Source: Maridesulfovibrio sp. | GTDB lineage: Bacteria > Desulfobacterota > Desulfovibrionia > Desulfovibrionales > Desulfovibrionaceae | Length of the DNA stretch: 64,000 nucleotides | Reading direction: 5' to 3' | Assembly (NCBI RefSeq): GCF_963667685.1 | Contig: NZ_OY763931.1 | Span: forward strand, 372,001 to 436,000 | Shown here: one piece after another, positions 47,454-56,382 of the stretch | How the letters are laid out: each line of letters begins with the position of its first letter | Numbering within the stretch: position 1 is the stretch's first letter | Program-made: the position numbers and the translations under genes | The notes under the pieces: model-generated | The model's database searches: none | Seen by the model: the letters and a program-made list of their open reading frames with translations, nothing else | What the model was told of the DNA's origin: nothing

Positions 47454-48473
47454 TTATTTCATTATACGGGCGTATTCGTCTTCATACAGTTTTATCAGCT
47501 TCTGGCCTTCAGCACCTGCGCGGGCAAGGTAAGCCGCTTTAGTTCTGGGGTACATGAGTTCACGCATAGCTGCGCGGTCTGCTGCCTGAAGGGGAGAAAC
47601 ACTTACACCTGCTTTTTTAATGACGGCGAGAGCGTCTCTCTGAGCCTGTTCTTTGTGGGCTTCAACTCCGGGCATAACTTCCATAAAAGCATCTACTATG
47701 ATCTTCTGGTAATTGGCCGGAAGGGATTCCCAGAATGCAGGGTTGAAAAGTACGAAGTCCTCCATGGCACCATGTTCGGAAAGAATAAGATACTTCTGCA
47801 CTTCGTAAAACTTCATGCGCTGGATGGTATCTAGTGGGTTTTCTTCTCCGTCTACAACGCCGTTCTGAAGTGCGGTGTAGAGTTCGCCGAAAGGCAGTGC
47901 GATAGCGGAAGCTCCGATAGCCGCGAACTGTTCGATGAGGATTTTAGAATCCATTACGCGGAAGGACTGGCCTTTGAAATCAGCGATGGAAGAGATAGGT
48001 TTGTTGGAGGTGAAATTTTTTCGACCGTTGGGCCATGTAGCGATTGCTTTCAGCCCTCTGGAGTCAAATGATTTGAGCAGTTCCTGTCCGAATTTGCCCT
48101 GACGGAGTTCCTGTGCTTTGGCGCGGTCAACCGGGAGCAGGAAAGGAATGTCCATGATGGAAACAGCCGGGTTGAATCCACCGAGGAAAGCGGCGGGAGA
48201 TACTGTACACTCGATGGTTCCGAACTGAACGCCTTCGTTCATCTGGCGTTGGTTTCCGAGCTGTGAAGAAGGGAAAATTTTGAATTCGACTTCGCCGCCG
48301 GTGCGTTCGCTAACTAGCTTGGCGACTTTTTCCAGACCCTGATGGCGGGACTGAAGGGGGGATTCAAGGTGACCGATGCGTGCTTCGTATTTGGCGGCAT
48401 TGGCGGAAACAACCCCACCTATAACCATGCACAAAGCCAGCACGACTGTAACAATTCGTCCGAGAAATTTCAT
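47454..48473 (-). CDS. dctP: TRAP transporter periplasmic binding protein DctP
   Basis: A 339-residue protein of the DctP family. A signal peptide (about 1-26, ending SANA) directs it to the periplasm, where it captures the substrate for DctQM. The body shows family segments PNGRKNFTSNKPISSIADFKG (Asn-Arg-Lys region), GALYTALQNGVVDGEENP and AFWESLPANY. Arg in PNGRKNF and the region around FRVMDSK line the carboxylate pocket in known members, so an organic acid is expected. It is the first gene of the operon, after a 354-base divergent promoter region. Confidence 0.92.
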   Translation of the reverse strand: MKFLGRIVTVVLALCMVIGGVVSANAAKYEARIGHLESPLQSRHQGLEKVAKLVSERTGGEVEFKIFPSSQLGNQRQMNEGVQFGTIECTVSPAAFLGGFNPAVSIMDIPFLLPVDRAKAQELRQGKFGQELLKSFDSRGLKAIATWPNGRKNFTSNKPISSIADFKGQSFRVMDSKILIEQFAAIGASAIALPFGELYTALQNGVVDGEENPLDTIQRMKFYEVQKYLILSEHGAMEDFVLFNPAFWESLPANYQKIIVDAFMEVMPGVEAHKEQAQRDALAVIKKAGVSVSPLQAADRAAMRELMYPRTKAAYLARAGAEGQKLIKLYEDEYARIMK

Positions 48474-48827
48474 TGTGGAAGCCTCCTGAAAATGTGTGCG
48501 TGAACCTGCCGGGCAGAGTCACATGATCGAACCGGAACTGTGCTCCGGATTTTCCGACTGGCAGTCAGTTTTGATTGCAAATATAACAGCATGTAGTTCT
48601 AATTCAAAGAAAATTATATCGAGACGCTGCTATCTTGCTAAGGCTCAATTTTGGGTCAGAAAATAGATTTTTGTCAAGATAAATCTCAATTTTGAAACAA
48701 TTCAAAAAATTGTTCACAAAAATGAGAATTTGAGTCATAATTGATAACAAATATGACAATGAAGTTGTCAGGCAAAGGGTGTTATAAGGGCCGACCGGTT
48801 GATTAAAGCTTTAATGGAGACTCCTGA
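48474..48827. promoter_or_regulatory. Divergent regulatory region between dctP and the XRE gene
   Basis: This 354-base AT-rich gap holds two inverted repeats. AACAATT-CAAAA-AATTGTT lies at 48696-48714, and TGACAA-TGAAG-TTGTCA at 48754-48770. Both are candidate sites for the XRE regulator encoded immediately downstream. No riboswitch was recognised. Confidence 0.55.
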
Positions 48828-49712
48828 ATGAGTGAACTCAGTCCAAAAGAAATAGGTCATCGTCTGAAGGCATTCAGGCTGGGTAGTAAATACAGTACTG
48901 AGGAAATCGCGGCGAAAATCGGAATTTCCCGCGCTGCCTTATATAGGTATGAGAAAGGTGATCCGCCTAAGCTTGAAACTCTGGAGGCCATTGCGGAACT
49001 TTTTGGGGTTTCGCTGCCGTCTTTAATGGGGGTTGGGGTTGAGTATATTTCTTCTGCTATCAGCTTTTTCGAGCGGATGCGCCAGAACGAAGCCGAGTCC
49101 GAGCAGCTCTCGGTTATGTTCGGCCTTGTTTCATATCTACTGACCACTGATGATTTTGATAAATATCTGGAGATATCCATAAAGGAAGGGCTGCCTGAAG
49201 AATTGCAGGGTGACCCGGACACGATGCGACGCATTGCGGATGTTCTTGCGGTTCTTGAGGAACGCAAAAAAGTCTACAAACAGCGCAAGCCGAGTATGGT
49301 TAACCTTGCTTCGGCAACTAACCTTGAGCAGTTTATGCGCAGTGGTTTTGTGGGAACATTTGACCTGCCGGAAGACGTTTTGAATGAGCGCCGAGCCGCT
49401 GCCCGCCACGAAGTGGAACATGTAATCACTTTGCTGGAGGAACAACCGATCGGGGTGCAGATCGGAATATTAGTTGATTCTGTGCCAAGTACTCATTTTC
49501 AGATTTTCCGCCAGTCTGACAGGTCCACTCTTTGCCTCAGCCCCTATAAATTGTGCCATTTTCCTAATGTACGACTTGGAGTGGGCATGCTAACATCAGC
49601 TCCCGAAGCACTTGATTTGCACCAGCAGATGGTTACTGAACTCTGGGGACGAGCCTTAAAAGGCCGCCGGGCTGCTGATTATCTGCGTAAAATGATCGAA
49701 GATTGTAAATAG
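48828..49712 (+). CDS. XRE-family transcriptional regulator
   Basis: A 294-residue protein. Residues 8-65 form a helix-turn-helix of the Cro/CI type (IGHRLKAFRLGSKYSTEEIAAKIGISRAALYRYEKG). The remaining 220 residues form a C-terminal domain with no recognised motif, likely ligand-sensing or for oligomerisation. It is transcribed divergently from the dctP operon across a region with two inverted repeats, and so probably controls that transporter. GGAGACTCCTGA precedes the ATG. A MIF-like gene follows 14 bases after its stop. Confidence 0.85.
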   Translation: MSELSPKEIGHRLKAFRLGSKYSTEEIAAKIGISRAALYRYEKGDPPKLETLEAIAELFGVSLPSLMGVGVEYISSAISFFERMRQNEAESEQLSVMFGLVSYLLTTDDFDKYLEISIKEGLPEELQGDPDTMRRIADVLAVLEERKKVYKQRKPSMVNLASATNLEQFMRSGFVGTFDLPEDVLNERRAAARHEVEHVITLLEEQPIGVQIGILVDSVPSTHFQIFRQSDRSTLCLSPYKLCHFPNVRLGVGMLTSAPEALDLHQQMVTELWGRALKGRRAADYLRKMIEDCK

Positions 49713-49726
49713 TTGAGGTTTGCGAA

Positions 49727-50065
49727 ATGCCTTACATAAGAGTTGAAACAAACGTAGAAATTTCTGATGAAAACTTTGTGCCTGAACTTTCAAAGCTGAC
49801 CGCCGGGAATGTGGGGAAGCCGGAATCATTCGTAATGGTTTCCGTGCACGACGGGATTAAGATGAGCTTTGGCGGCAAGGGAGAACCCTGCGCTTTGCTG
49901 ACATTGAAAAGCATAGGTCTGCAGGAGTCCCAGTGCGAAGGTCTTTCAGCAGCGTTAAGTGGATTCATGTCTGACAAACTAGGTATTTCCGCCGACCGCA
50001 TCTTTATTGAGATGGATACCCATGCTCCTGAGATGTTCGGCTGGAACGGGCGTACTTTTGGTTAA
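49727..50065 (+). CDS. MIF-like tautomerase
   Basis: A 112-residue protein matching the macrophage migration inhibitory factor (MIF) / phenylpyruvate tautomerase family. MPYIRVETNV gives the catalytic N-terminal Pro2; GKPESFVMVSVHDGIKMSFGG (about 31-51) and ISADRIFIEMDTH (about 90-102) match the family, and the end is WNGRTFG. In vitro activity of the family is keto-enol tautomerisation; the physiological role is unknown. It is 14 bases after the XRE gene and probably in one transcript with it. A full palindromic terminator follows at once. Confidence 0.88.
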   Translation: MPYIRVETNVEISDENFVPELSKLTAGNVGKPESFVMVSVHDGIKMSFGGKGEPCALLTLKSIGLQESQCEGLSAALSGFMSDKLGISADRIFIEMDTHAPEMFGWNGRTFG

Positions 50066-50104
50066 AAGAAAGGGTAGGAATCAATTCCTACCCTTTCTTT
50101 TATT
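50065..50104. terminator. Bidirectional terminator
   Basis: AAAGAAAGGGTAGGAA pairs with TTCCTACCCTTTCTTT around a four-base loop. It serves the MIF-like gene (plus) and the U32 gene (minus). Confidence 0.92.
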
Positions 50105-52079
50105 ATAATAAAGTCAAATCCCAGTTGAAATTACTGGTGCGTTGCGGCTCTGGCACAGCGCGGGGCCACGGCTCTTCGATGTTCAGAAACATGGTGTAGC
50201 CGGAATTTTCCAGCACTTTGCGTTCCGCGTTGAAATCAAGTGGCCAGCCCGGATAGATCCAGTAAGTCTGTCCGTATTGACGTGCCCAGCAAATTTCTTT
50301 TTTCTGGCTGTAGATGGGGCTCATCAGTTCTGTTTCATCAGCCATAATCCGTGAAAGGCCCAGCGGCCACATGCCGGAAAGGATCACTCCCAGCGGCAGG
50401 GGACTGTTTTGCGGCAGGGCTAGAAAATCATCCCGCGCCAGTTCCGGACTGACGTAGGCGGATGAAAAACCCATGTCAGCCAGCAGTTCAATGGTCAAGG
50501 GGTTGGAAACGTTGCAGAATGGGCCAGCGTGGAAGCGGACATTCGCATCTTTCGGGAAAAAGGCTTTCTGCCAAGGGGCATTGAGCACGAAGTCGTGACC
50601 GCCTCCGCTTAGGCAGATGTCGATGATTTTCTGGATTTCTTTTTCCTCATTAGGCCAGACAACCGGGGGCAGATGCCACCATATTTTTGAAACGGCCGGG
50701 CGAGGAGTTCGCTTAAGGGCGTTCATGGAAAGCCATACATCAGTACCGAATTTGGTTTTACCTTTCGGCGGATTGCGATGCAGTGTATGGCGTGCAGTCC
50801 TTTCGGGTTTCGGGCAGGGTTGCGGCAGATCGATGCTCATGTCGCTTGCTGCGTTATCGGGTACGTTGATCTTTGACAGTCTGGAATCAAGTTTCTTGAT
50901 AGCCTGAACCAGTCCCTCTTCCCGGCGGTCGATCAGAAAGACGCGTGTTCCGGATTTGAGGTGTGTTCTGCCTTTTACCGGGATGGATACTTTGCCCCGT
51001 TTTGGGATGAATTTGCGGATCTTCATGGTCTGGTGACCGGGCTGATCCTGATAACCGATGCGCAGGAAATCTCCTGCAAGAAGCTCCTGCCGGCAGTTGA
51101 AGTAAGGCTTTCCGTTTTTCTCCTGCTTGGTAATTCCGAGAAGGAAGCCGGAACCGGTTTCGTTAGAAGGATCAAGCGGAGTGTACGGGCGCTGAGGCAG
51201 GAAAACCGAGTGTGAAGACGGTCTGCCAAGTGCAAGTTCAAGAAGTTCTACGGCATCCTTTTTGACTTTGGGGTCATTAGGATTGTCGCGGAGCATGCGG
51301 TAGGCCGTTACTGTATAGTAGACGTAGTGGGGACCTTTTTTGCGGCCTTCGATTTTCCATGAATTGACCTTGGGAATTGACATGGTCGGTTTGGTCAGCA
51401 CATCCAGGCTGAGGTCGAGGCAGGAGAAAAGACGCTTAGGAGCCTCCTTGCGTTTTGTTCCGCTGTAGAGTCTGCGGCAGGGCTGTACGCAACGTCCGCG
51501 CAGACTGGACTTGCCACCGAAGAAGGAGCTCCAGTAGCAGCGCCCTGAAACGGAGTAGCAGAGTGCGCCGTGCACGAACATTTCAAGACTCATGGAATCC
51601 GGACAGGCCTCGGACATCATCTGGATTTCATCAAGGTTGAGTTCGCGGGGGACGACAACGCGGTCCACGCCCAGCTCCTCAGCAATTTTGAGGGCCGCAG
51701 GGTGGCTGACGTTGGCGAGTGTGGAGAGGTGAAGTTCTCCTTCAAATCCTGCCTGACGCGCGATCTCTACCATGGCAATGTCTTGAATGATCAAGGCATC
51801 GGGCTTGACCGTACGGGAAACTCGTTCCACGAGGCGAGCTGCGGAATTGATGTCTTCAGGTTTGATGAGGGTGTTCATGGGAATATGGGTGCGGACCCCG
51901 TTTTCCCGTCCAAGTTCCGCAAGAGCTGCAAGCTCACTCGTAGCGAAATTATAAGCTTCCATCCGGGCGGAAAAATGTTTAAGTCCGGCATAGACGGCGT
52001 CTGCACCTGCGGCTATGGCCGCAAGGAATGACGATTTATCGCCTGCCGGAGCAAGAATTTCTGGTTTATGTTCATTCAT
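50103..52079 (-). CDS. U32-family peptidase-like protein
   Basis: A 658-residue member of the U32 family (RlhA/YhbU/YegQ group), whose studied members modify rRNA or tRNA bases or help ubiquinone synthesis rather than act as proteases. PEILAPAGDKSSFLAAIAAGADAVY opens the TIM-barrel domain; the diagnostic EMFVHGALCYSVSGRCYWS ... GRCVQPCRR (about 165-200) carries the four Fe-S-type cysteines. A long C-terminal part (about 300-658) follows. The ATG at 52079 (MNEHKPEIL) is preferred; the frame opens four codons earlier. No strong ribosome site. It faces away from pyrK. Confidence 0.85.
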   Translation of the reverse strand: MNEHKPEILAPAGDKSSFLAAIAAGADAVYAGLKHFSARMEAYNFATSELAALAELGRENGVRTHIPMNTLIKPEDINSAARLVERVSRTVKPDALIIQDIAMVEIARQAGFEGELHLSTLANVSHPAALKIAEELGVDRVVVPRELNLDEIQMMSEACPDSMSLEMFVHGALCYSVSGRCYWSSFFGGKSSLRGRCVQPCRRLYSGTKRKEAPKRLFSCLDLSLDVLTKPTMSIPKVNSWKIEGRKKGPHYVYYTVTAYRMLRDNPNDPKVKKDAVELLELALGRPSSHSVFLPQRPYTPLDPSNETGSGFLLGITKQEKNGKPYFNCRQELLAGDFLRIGYQDQPGHQTMKIRKFIPKRGKVSIPVKGRTHLKSGTRVFLIDRREEGLVQAIKKLDSRLSKINVPDNAASDMSIDLPQPCPKPERTARHTLHRNPPKGKTKFGTDVWLSMNALKRTPRPAVSKIWWHLPPVVWPNEEKEIQKIIDICLSGGGHDFVLNAPWQKAFFPKDANVRFHAGPFCNVSNPLTIELLADMGFSSAYVSPELARDDFLALPQNSPLPLGVILSGMWPLGLSRIMADETELMSPIYSQKKEICWARQYGQTYWIYPGWPLDFNAERKVLENSGYTMFLNIEEPWPRAVPEPQRTSNFNWDLTLL

Positions 52080-52138
52080 AATGTGTATCACGCTTACGCC
52101 GCGAATCCGCGGTCAGCAAAAATCTACAGGATTAAATC

Positions 52139-52933
52139 ATGAGTGCAAACAATTGCAGGGCTGTGAAAGTAATCAGCAATAAGCCCCTCGGACTTCCCTC
52201 ACAAGGTGAGGAAATTGTCGAACTCAAGCTCGAATACCCAGAATGGAATCCGGGCTGGAGAGCCGGGCAGTTCGTTATGATCAGGCCCGTCTCATGGCCG
52301 CTGGATCTGGTCTGGGGACGTCCTTTTTCCATATGTAACGCAGATGAGACCAGTCTGACCATCCTTTTTCAGGTTGTTGGCCGCGGGACTGCCCGTCTGC
52401 TGGAACTCAAAGAGGGCGACGAAGTAAATGTATGGGGACCGTTGGGTAACTTTTTCAGTAAACCGGAGGATCGTCCAGTACTCCTGCTCGCCGGAGGAAT
52501 GGGCATAGCGCCCTTTTGCGGATATGTCGACACCCATCCGCAGCCTGAAAATCTGAAATTATTCTTCGCGCACCGTCCGCCACTTGCGAATTACCCTTAT
52601 AAATGTATGGCAGACAAGATTGCTGTGGAAGATATTCGTGAAACAAAACCTCAGGATATCTCCACAATTATTGCCAGGGTGGAGGCGCTGGTTAAGGAGT
52701 ACGCCGAAAAAGACGGCCTGATTGTTTCCTGCGGCCCCACTCCTTTTCTGAAAACCATCTGGCGTGCAGCCAATAAATACGGTGCCGATGCGGAGCTTTC
52801 GCTTGAAAACCGTATGGCTTGCGGCGTTGGTGCATGTCTTGGTTGTGTGTGCAAGGACGGAGACGATCATCATACACAGGTCTGTACAACCGGACCTGTC
52901 TTCAAAGCCAATAATCTCAGTCTGGAGGATTAA
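52139..52933 (+). CDS. pyrK: Dihydroorotate dehydrogenase electron transfer subunit
   Basis: A 264-residue subunit that carries FAD and a [2Fe-2S] cluster and passes electrons from dihydroorotate to NAD+ with PyrD. The FAD/NAD part shows GRPFSICNAD (about 60-69) and LLLAGGMGIAPF (about 117-128). The cluster cysteines are in ACGVGACLGCVCKDG and VCTTGP (about 223-251). It is followed three bases later by pyrD, with GGAGG at the junction. Both subunits form the type 1B enzyme of anaerobes and Gram-positives. Confidence 0.95.
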   Translation: MSANNCRAVKVISNKPLGLPSQGEEIVELKLEYPEWNPGWRAGQFVMIRPVSWPLDLVWGRPFSICNADETSLTILFQVVGRGTARLLELKEGDEVNVWGPLGNFFSKPEDRPVLLLAGGMGIAPFCGYVDTHPQPENLKLFFAHRPPLANYPYKCMADKIAVEDIRETKPQDISTIIARVEALVKEYAEKDGLIVSCGPTPFLKTIWRAANKYGADAELSLENRMACGVGACLGCVCKDGDDHHTQVCTTGPVFKANNLSLED

Positions 52934-52936
52934 GAA

Positions 52937-53854
52937 ATGAATGTATCAGTAGATTTTGCCGGACTGAAGCTCAAGAACCCTATCCTCACTGCGTCCGGAA
53001 CCTTCGGTTTTGGGCTCGAGTTCAAGCGCTTTGGCGATCTTGAATCTCTGGGTGGTATTGTTGTTAAAGGACTTTCTCTCAAGCCCAGAGAAGGGAACCC
53101 CATGCCCAGAATCGCGGAAACACCTTGCGGTATGCTAAATGCCATCGGTATCCAGAATCCCGGAGTAGAGGACTTCATTAATAAGAAGCTGCCTAAGCTG
53201 CCGTGGAAAACCCTGCCCGTACTGGCTAACCTCTACGCCACCGATGCCGTAGAATTCGGCGAACTGGCCGGAGTTCTGGCCGGGGAAGAAGGAGTTGCCG
53301 CGCTTGAGGTCAACGTTTCATGCCCCAACGTTAAAGAAGGGGGCATCGCTTTCGGTCAGGACCCGAAGCAGATTACTAAAGTTGCTGAAGCGGTAAAGAA
53401 AAATGCCGGTAACAAGCCGGTAATTATCAAGCTTTCTCCCAATGTAACCGACATCACCGTTTGCGCAAAAGCAGCGGAAGACGGCGGGGCGGATGCTCTT
53501 TCGCTGATCAATACTCTTTCCGGTATGGCCGTAAATATCGAAAGCAGGTCTCCACGTCTTGCCAATGTCATCGGCGGACTTTCCGGTCCGGCAGTGAAAC
53601 CTGTTGCACTTAGATGTGTGTATCAGGCTGTAAATGCGGTTAAAATTCCGGTAATGGGTCTCGGCGGAATTACCACTGCTGAAGATGCTGCGGAATTTCT
53701 GCTCGTTGGAGCGACAGCTGTCCAGATAGGAACAGGCAACTTTATCAGCCCGGATACCGCTTTTAAGGTAGCGGAAGAGCTGCCAAAGGTTCTGGAAAGA
53801 ATAAATGCGGGATCAATTGATGAGTTTATCGGTAGCCTGCAAATAGGAAAATAG
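52937..53854 (+). CDS. pyrD: Dihydroorotate dehydrogenase (type 1B) catalytic subunit
   Basis: A 305-residue FMN TIM-barrel enzyme that oxidises dihydroorotate to orotate. TASGTFGFG, VKGLSLKPREGNP, GIQNPG (about 66-71) and NVSCPNVKEGG with the catalytic Cys (about 130) identify type 1B. The FMN-phosphate loops are GLGGITTAEDAAEFLLVGATAVQIGT (about 240-265). It is directly downstream of pyrK. The tRNA-Ser island follows about 95 bases after the stop. Confidence 0.95.
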   Translation: MNVSVDFAGLKLKNPILTASGTFGFGLEFKRFGDLESLGGIVVKGLSLKPREGNPMPRIAETPCGMLNAIGIQNPGVEDFINKKLPKLPWKTLPVLANLYATDAVEFGELAGVLAGEEGVAALEVNVSCPNVKEGGIAFGQDPKQITKVAEAVKKNAGNKPVIIKLSPNVTDITVCAKAAEDGGADALSLINTLSGMAVNIESRSPRLANVIGGLSGPAVKPVALRCVYQAVNAVKIPVMGLGGITTAEDAAEFLLVGATAVQIGTGNFISPDTAFKVAEELPKVLERINAGSIDEFIGSLQIGK

Positions 53855-53905
53855 GGTTGAATTTTTCATTTAATTTAAAATAATTGAATAAATTTAAAAA
53901 AGTAC

Positions 53906-53934
53906 TTGCCAAGCAGGTCCTATTTAGATAGATC
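53906..53934 (+). promoter_or_regulatory. Promoter of tRNA-Ser copy 1
   Basis: TTGCCA and TAGATC are 17 bases apart, ending 15 bases before the tRNA. Confidence 0.8.
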
Positions 53935-53949
53935 CTTTTTCACCAAAGC

Positions 53950-54039
53950 GGAGAGGTGTCCGAGTCCGGCTTAAGGAGCACGCCTGGAAAGCGTGTTTAG
54001 GTAACACTAACGGAGGTTCAAATCCTCTCCTCTCCGCCA
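53950..54039 (+). tRNA. tRNA-Ser (GGA), copy 1
   Basis: A 90-nt class II tRNA. The acceptor GGAGAGG pairs with CCTCTCC (discriminator G, CCA encoded). The anticodon loop is CTGGAAA (anticodon GGA), the variable arm is long (GTTTAGGTAACACTAAC), and the T arm has GGTTCAAATCC. The same 90 bases recur at 58079 and 60592. Confidence 0.97.
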
Positions 54040-54048
54040 GATAACAAT

Positions 54049-54082
54049 AAAGGCTTACGTCTGTAGACGTAAGCCTTTTTCT
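54049..54082 (+). terminator. Terminator of tRNA-Ser copy 1
   Basis: AAAGGCTTACGTCT pairs with AGACGTAAGCCTTT around a two- to four-base loop, followed by T. An identical hairpin follows copy 3. Confidence 0.9.
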
Positions 54083-54165
54083 TTTTTGGGCCGATTTACA
54101 CTCACATTTTCACACATAACCCCATCCGCCAAAATCCGCTTCTTCTCGGCATCCAGTTCCGCTGC

Positions 54166-55209
54166 CTATCTAACCTGCCGCAAAACCACCAGCTGTACCC
54201 TACCGCCAAGTCTATTGGTAAACTCCTCAAGCCCGGCATACCCAAAGACAGTATCAGGCAAATCTGAATCCTGAAGATATGCCTTACCCGGCTTTCTTAT
54301 TAGAGCTATCTGGGCAAAGTCACTACCAAAAGAATATGTATAAATAGCGTATTCCTCTGTAAGACTTGCAAGGCTGAAGTAGCCATCCATCTTGTCTGCA
54401 ACAATCATCATGTTTTTTAACTCTGACTGAGTGTATCCTGTAGAAGTGATCTCGTTCAGCAAAAGTCTAATTCCCAGAAAATATCCATTAGTAAATCCTA
54501 GTTCTTTGGCAGCTGCCATGAAAAACTGGTGGTCTTCATCTGCTTTTTTCTTTGCCGCTACCCGCGCTTTTTCTTCTTCTTGCGCTTTCCTTTGATCTGC
54601 TTTTCTTTTCTGGGCATCTGTTGATTTTTTAAGGGTCAGATAAGGTGTCACAAAATTCTTCTCACAATCTGCTAGTTCGGCTTTTTTGTAATCCAGAATC
54701 CCAGCATCGATAGCTGCTGCTGACTTTTTGCTTTTGCTATAATCATCATAGAAATATTCAAGCTCGTCCATTTTCGGGTTCGCTTTCTTCAACTGCTTTT
54801 TCCCAGCCATACAGCTAAATAAGGCATTCTCTATTTTAGACAAGACTTCTTTGTTCGGTGCTTTAGAAAGTAAGGTATCATTCCTTGCTATCAGGACCTG
54901 CCCATCTGCAAGACGTTTTGAAAACGGCACACCCCATACTTGATACGAAGAGTCACTTAGACCGGGATCAATGGCAATTAACTTTTTTAAATCCCGGTTA
55001 ACCCATCTTTTAACGTTTTCATGATGCTGGGTGTCACGGCTCTTGGATAAATCTCCTGTAACCTTTGATAAATCGGGAAGGTCTCTTAAATTTCTGGATA
55101 TATCTACCATAATGGACTTTGCTTTACTGCTTGGTTCAGCGGCAAAAGATATTGAAATTAGGCTTACCAAAATCATGCAGATCAAAGGAGCTATAGCTAG
55201 TTTTCTCAT
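54166..55209 (-). CDS. Hypothetical exported protein with coiled coil
   Basis: A 347-residue protein with a signal peptide (MRKLAIAPLICMILVSLISISFA, cleavage after about residue 23; shown here by its core LICMILVSLISISFA). The mature part is mainly helical; an Ala/Lys/Glu-rich coiled coil spans about 195-225 (KADQRKAQEEEKARVAAKKK). Cys residues near 128 and 179 could form a disulfide. No family was recognised. It is the first gene of the tRNA-Ser islet and lies on the opposite strand from the other islet genes. Confidence 0.65.
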   Translation of the reverse strand: MRKLAIAPLICMILVSLISISFAAEPSSKAKSIMVDISRNLRDLPDLSKVTGDLSKSRDTQHHENVKRWVNRDLKKLIAIDPGLSDSSYQVWGVPFSKRLADGQVLIARNDTLLSKAPNKEVLSKIENALFSCMAGKKQLKKANPKMDELEYFYDDYSKSKKSAAAIDAGILDYKKAELADCEKNFVTPYLTLKKSTDAQKRKADQRKAQEEEKARVAAKKKADEDHQFFMAAAKELGFTNGYFLGIRLLLNEITSTGYTQSELKNMMIVADKMDGYFSLASLTEEYAIYTYSFGSDFAQIALIRKPGKAYLQDSDLPDTVFGYAGLEEFTNRLGGRVQLVVLRQVR

Positions 55210-55303
55210 TAAGCGATCCTGTATTCTAAATTTTATTTTAAAAGTATTAGCAATTTGAACTTGTTATAAGATGATCACAATATTTTTTCAACCAAAAATA
55301 TAA

Positions 55304-56185
55304 TTCCCATTTACATATGTCTCTTTCGTATTTGATTCCAACGAAATCAGAATCGTTCATGATTTGAATGGTAGTACTTGGTTTGTATCTAAAGATGTTG
55401 TAGAGGCTTTGGGGTATTCAAATACCAGCGATGCCATAGGCAAACATTGTAAGTCTCAAGCTACCGTCGCAATTCACGACGGCAGCCAAAGTCGTAATAT
55501 GGCTATCATCCCCGAACCAGACCTCTACCGCCTAATCATAAAATCCAAACTCCCAGCAGCCGAACGATTCGAAAAATGGGTATTTGAAGAAGTCCTCCCC
55601 GCGATCCGCCAGCACGGTAGCTATGAATTGCAGCGGTAGGAAGAATCAAACATCTACATCGGCAAAATCGAATCAGAACATCCGCTCTGGTATAGCCATA
55701 TCACCATATTCGTAGATAGCGAGTGTAGCAACGATCCGAACGGCGTAATTTCCAAGGATGAAATTTACACCCACTATTGTAATTTCTGTACGCGCAATAA
55801 GATTTCCCCGGTCCACTGCGCCCGGTTCTTCACCTCGCTATACTGCCTAGCAACCTACATCCGCGAAACCCGTCCAAGGGTAGGGGAGAAGCGGCCCCGG
55901 CTGCTGGCTAATATCTCCGTAACTCCGCAAACATCCGAAGTTCCCAAACGGCTTACGCCGCGCCCGACTCCACCAGCTCAAACCGCCGCGCCTAGTCCGG
56001 CGCAAGCGATGGTGCCGGAAGTGTATGGCCATAGCTCACTGAAGCAGCACATAGCCACGGCAAAAGAACTGATGATCAAACACTTGGATCACATGCCAAG
56101 GGCAGAACGGCAGGCAATGTTGATGGCGTATGATGCCCTGATTGAGGCTGAACAGGGTTTGAATGGGGAGGTTGACCATGAGTAG
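55304..56185 (+). pseudogene. Decayed BRO-N phage antirepressor
   Basis: One frame runs from 55304 to the TAG at 56183, broken by an in-frame TAG at 55637-55639. The first part has the BRO-N pattern (FDSNEIRIVHDLNGSTWFVSKDVVEALGYS, ending ADR... KWVFEEVLPAIRQHGSYELQR); it has no ATG/GTG, only a TTG inside the domain at 55364. An ATG at 55318 is in another frame, one base off, suggesting a frameshift at the start. The part after the stop (about 180 codons) contains CNFCTRN and CARFFTSLYC Cys motifs and a Pro-rich linker, ending EQGLNGEVDHE. It is best read as one gene that lost its start and gained a stop. Confidence 0.75.
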
Positions 56186-56381
56186 CGATGAACTTTGTCA
56201 CCATGTTTCGGATATGATGTCGGCGGCGTGTTCTCTTGAATATTTGCAGGAAAAGTTTGAAGACGAACAACGCTATGGCGAAGCTTTCATAATTGGTCTA
56301 ATAAAGAAAACCGTTTCAGAAGGTGCCGAAGCTTTCAGCATGTATGAAACGCAGTTGCAGGTTAAGAAGGCAAGGAGATAA
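56178..56381 (+). CDS. Small hypothetical protein coupled to the HEPN gene
   Basis: A 67-residue protein starting at the ATG at 56178 after GGGGAGG. It overlaps the final bases of the decayed antirepressor frame. It is predicted to be helical (LEYLQEKFEDEQRYGEAF). Its TAA is followed one base later by the next gene's ATG, so the two are almost certainly translated together. It could be a partner or antidote of the HEPN-type protein, by analogy with other small genes in such pairs; there is no direct evidence for that. Confidence 0.7.
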   Translation: MSSDELCHHVSDMMSAACSLEYLQEKFEDEQRYGEAFIIGLIKKTVSEGAEAFSMYETQLQVKKARR

Positions 56382-56382
56382 G

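Larger units (their letters stand above)
53935..54082 (+). repeat. 148-bp direct repeat, left copy
   Basis: The segment spans the 3' end of the promoter region, the entire tRNA-Ser and its terminator. It is identical to 60577-60724. It marks the left edge of the accessory block. Confidence 0.9.

Noticed and set aside
53950-54039. tRNA-Sec (selC)
   Set aside because: The anticodon is GGA and the length is 90, with a serine-type variable arm. It is tRNA-Ser, not tRNA-Sec.
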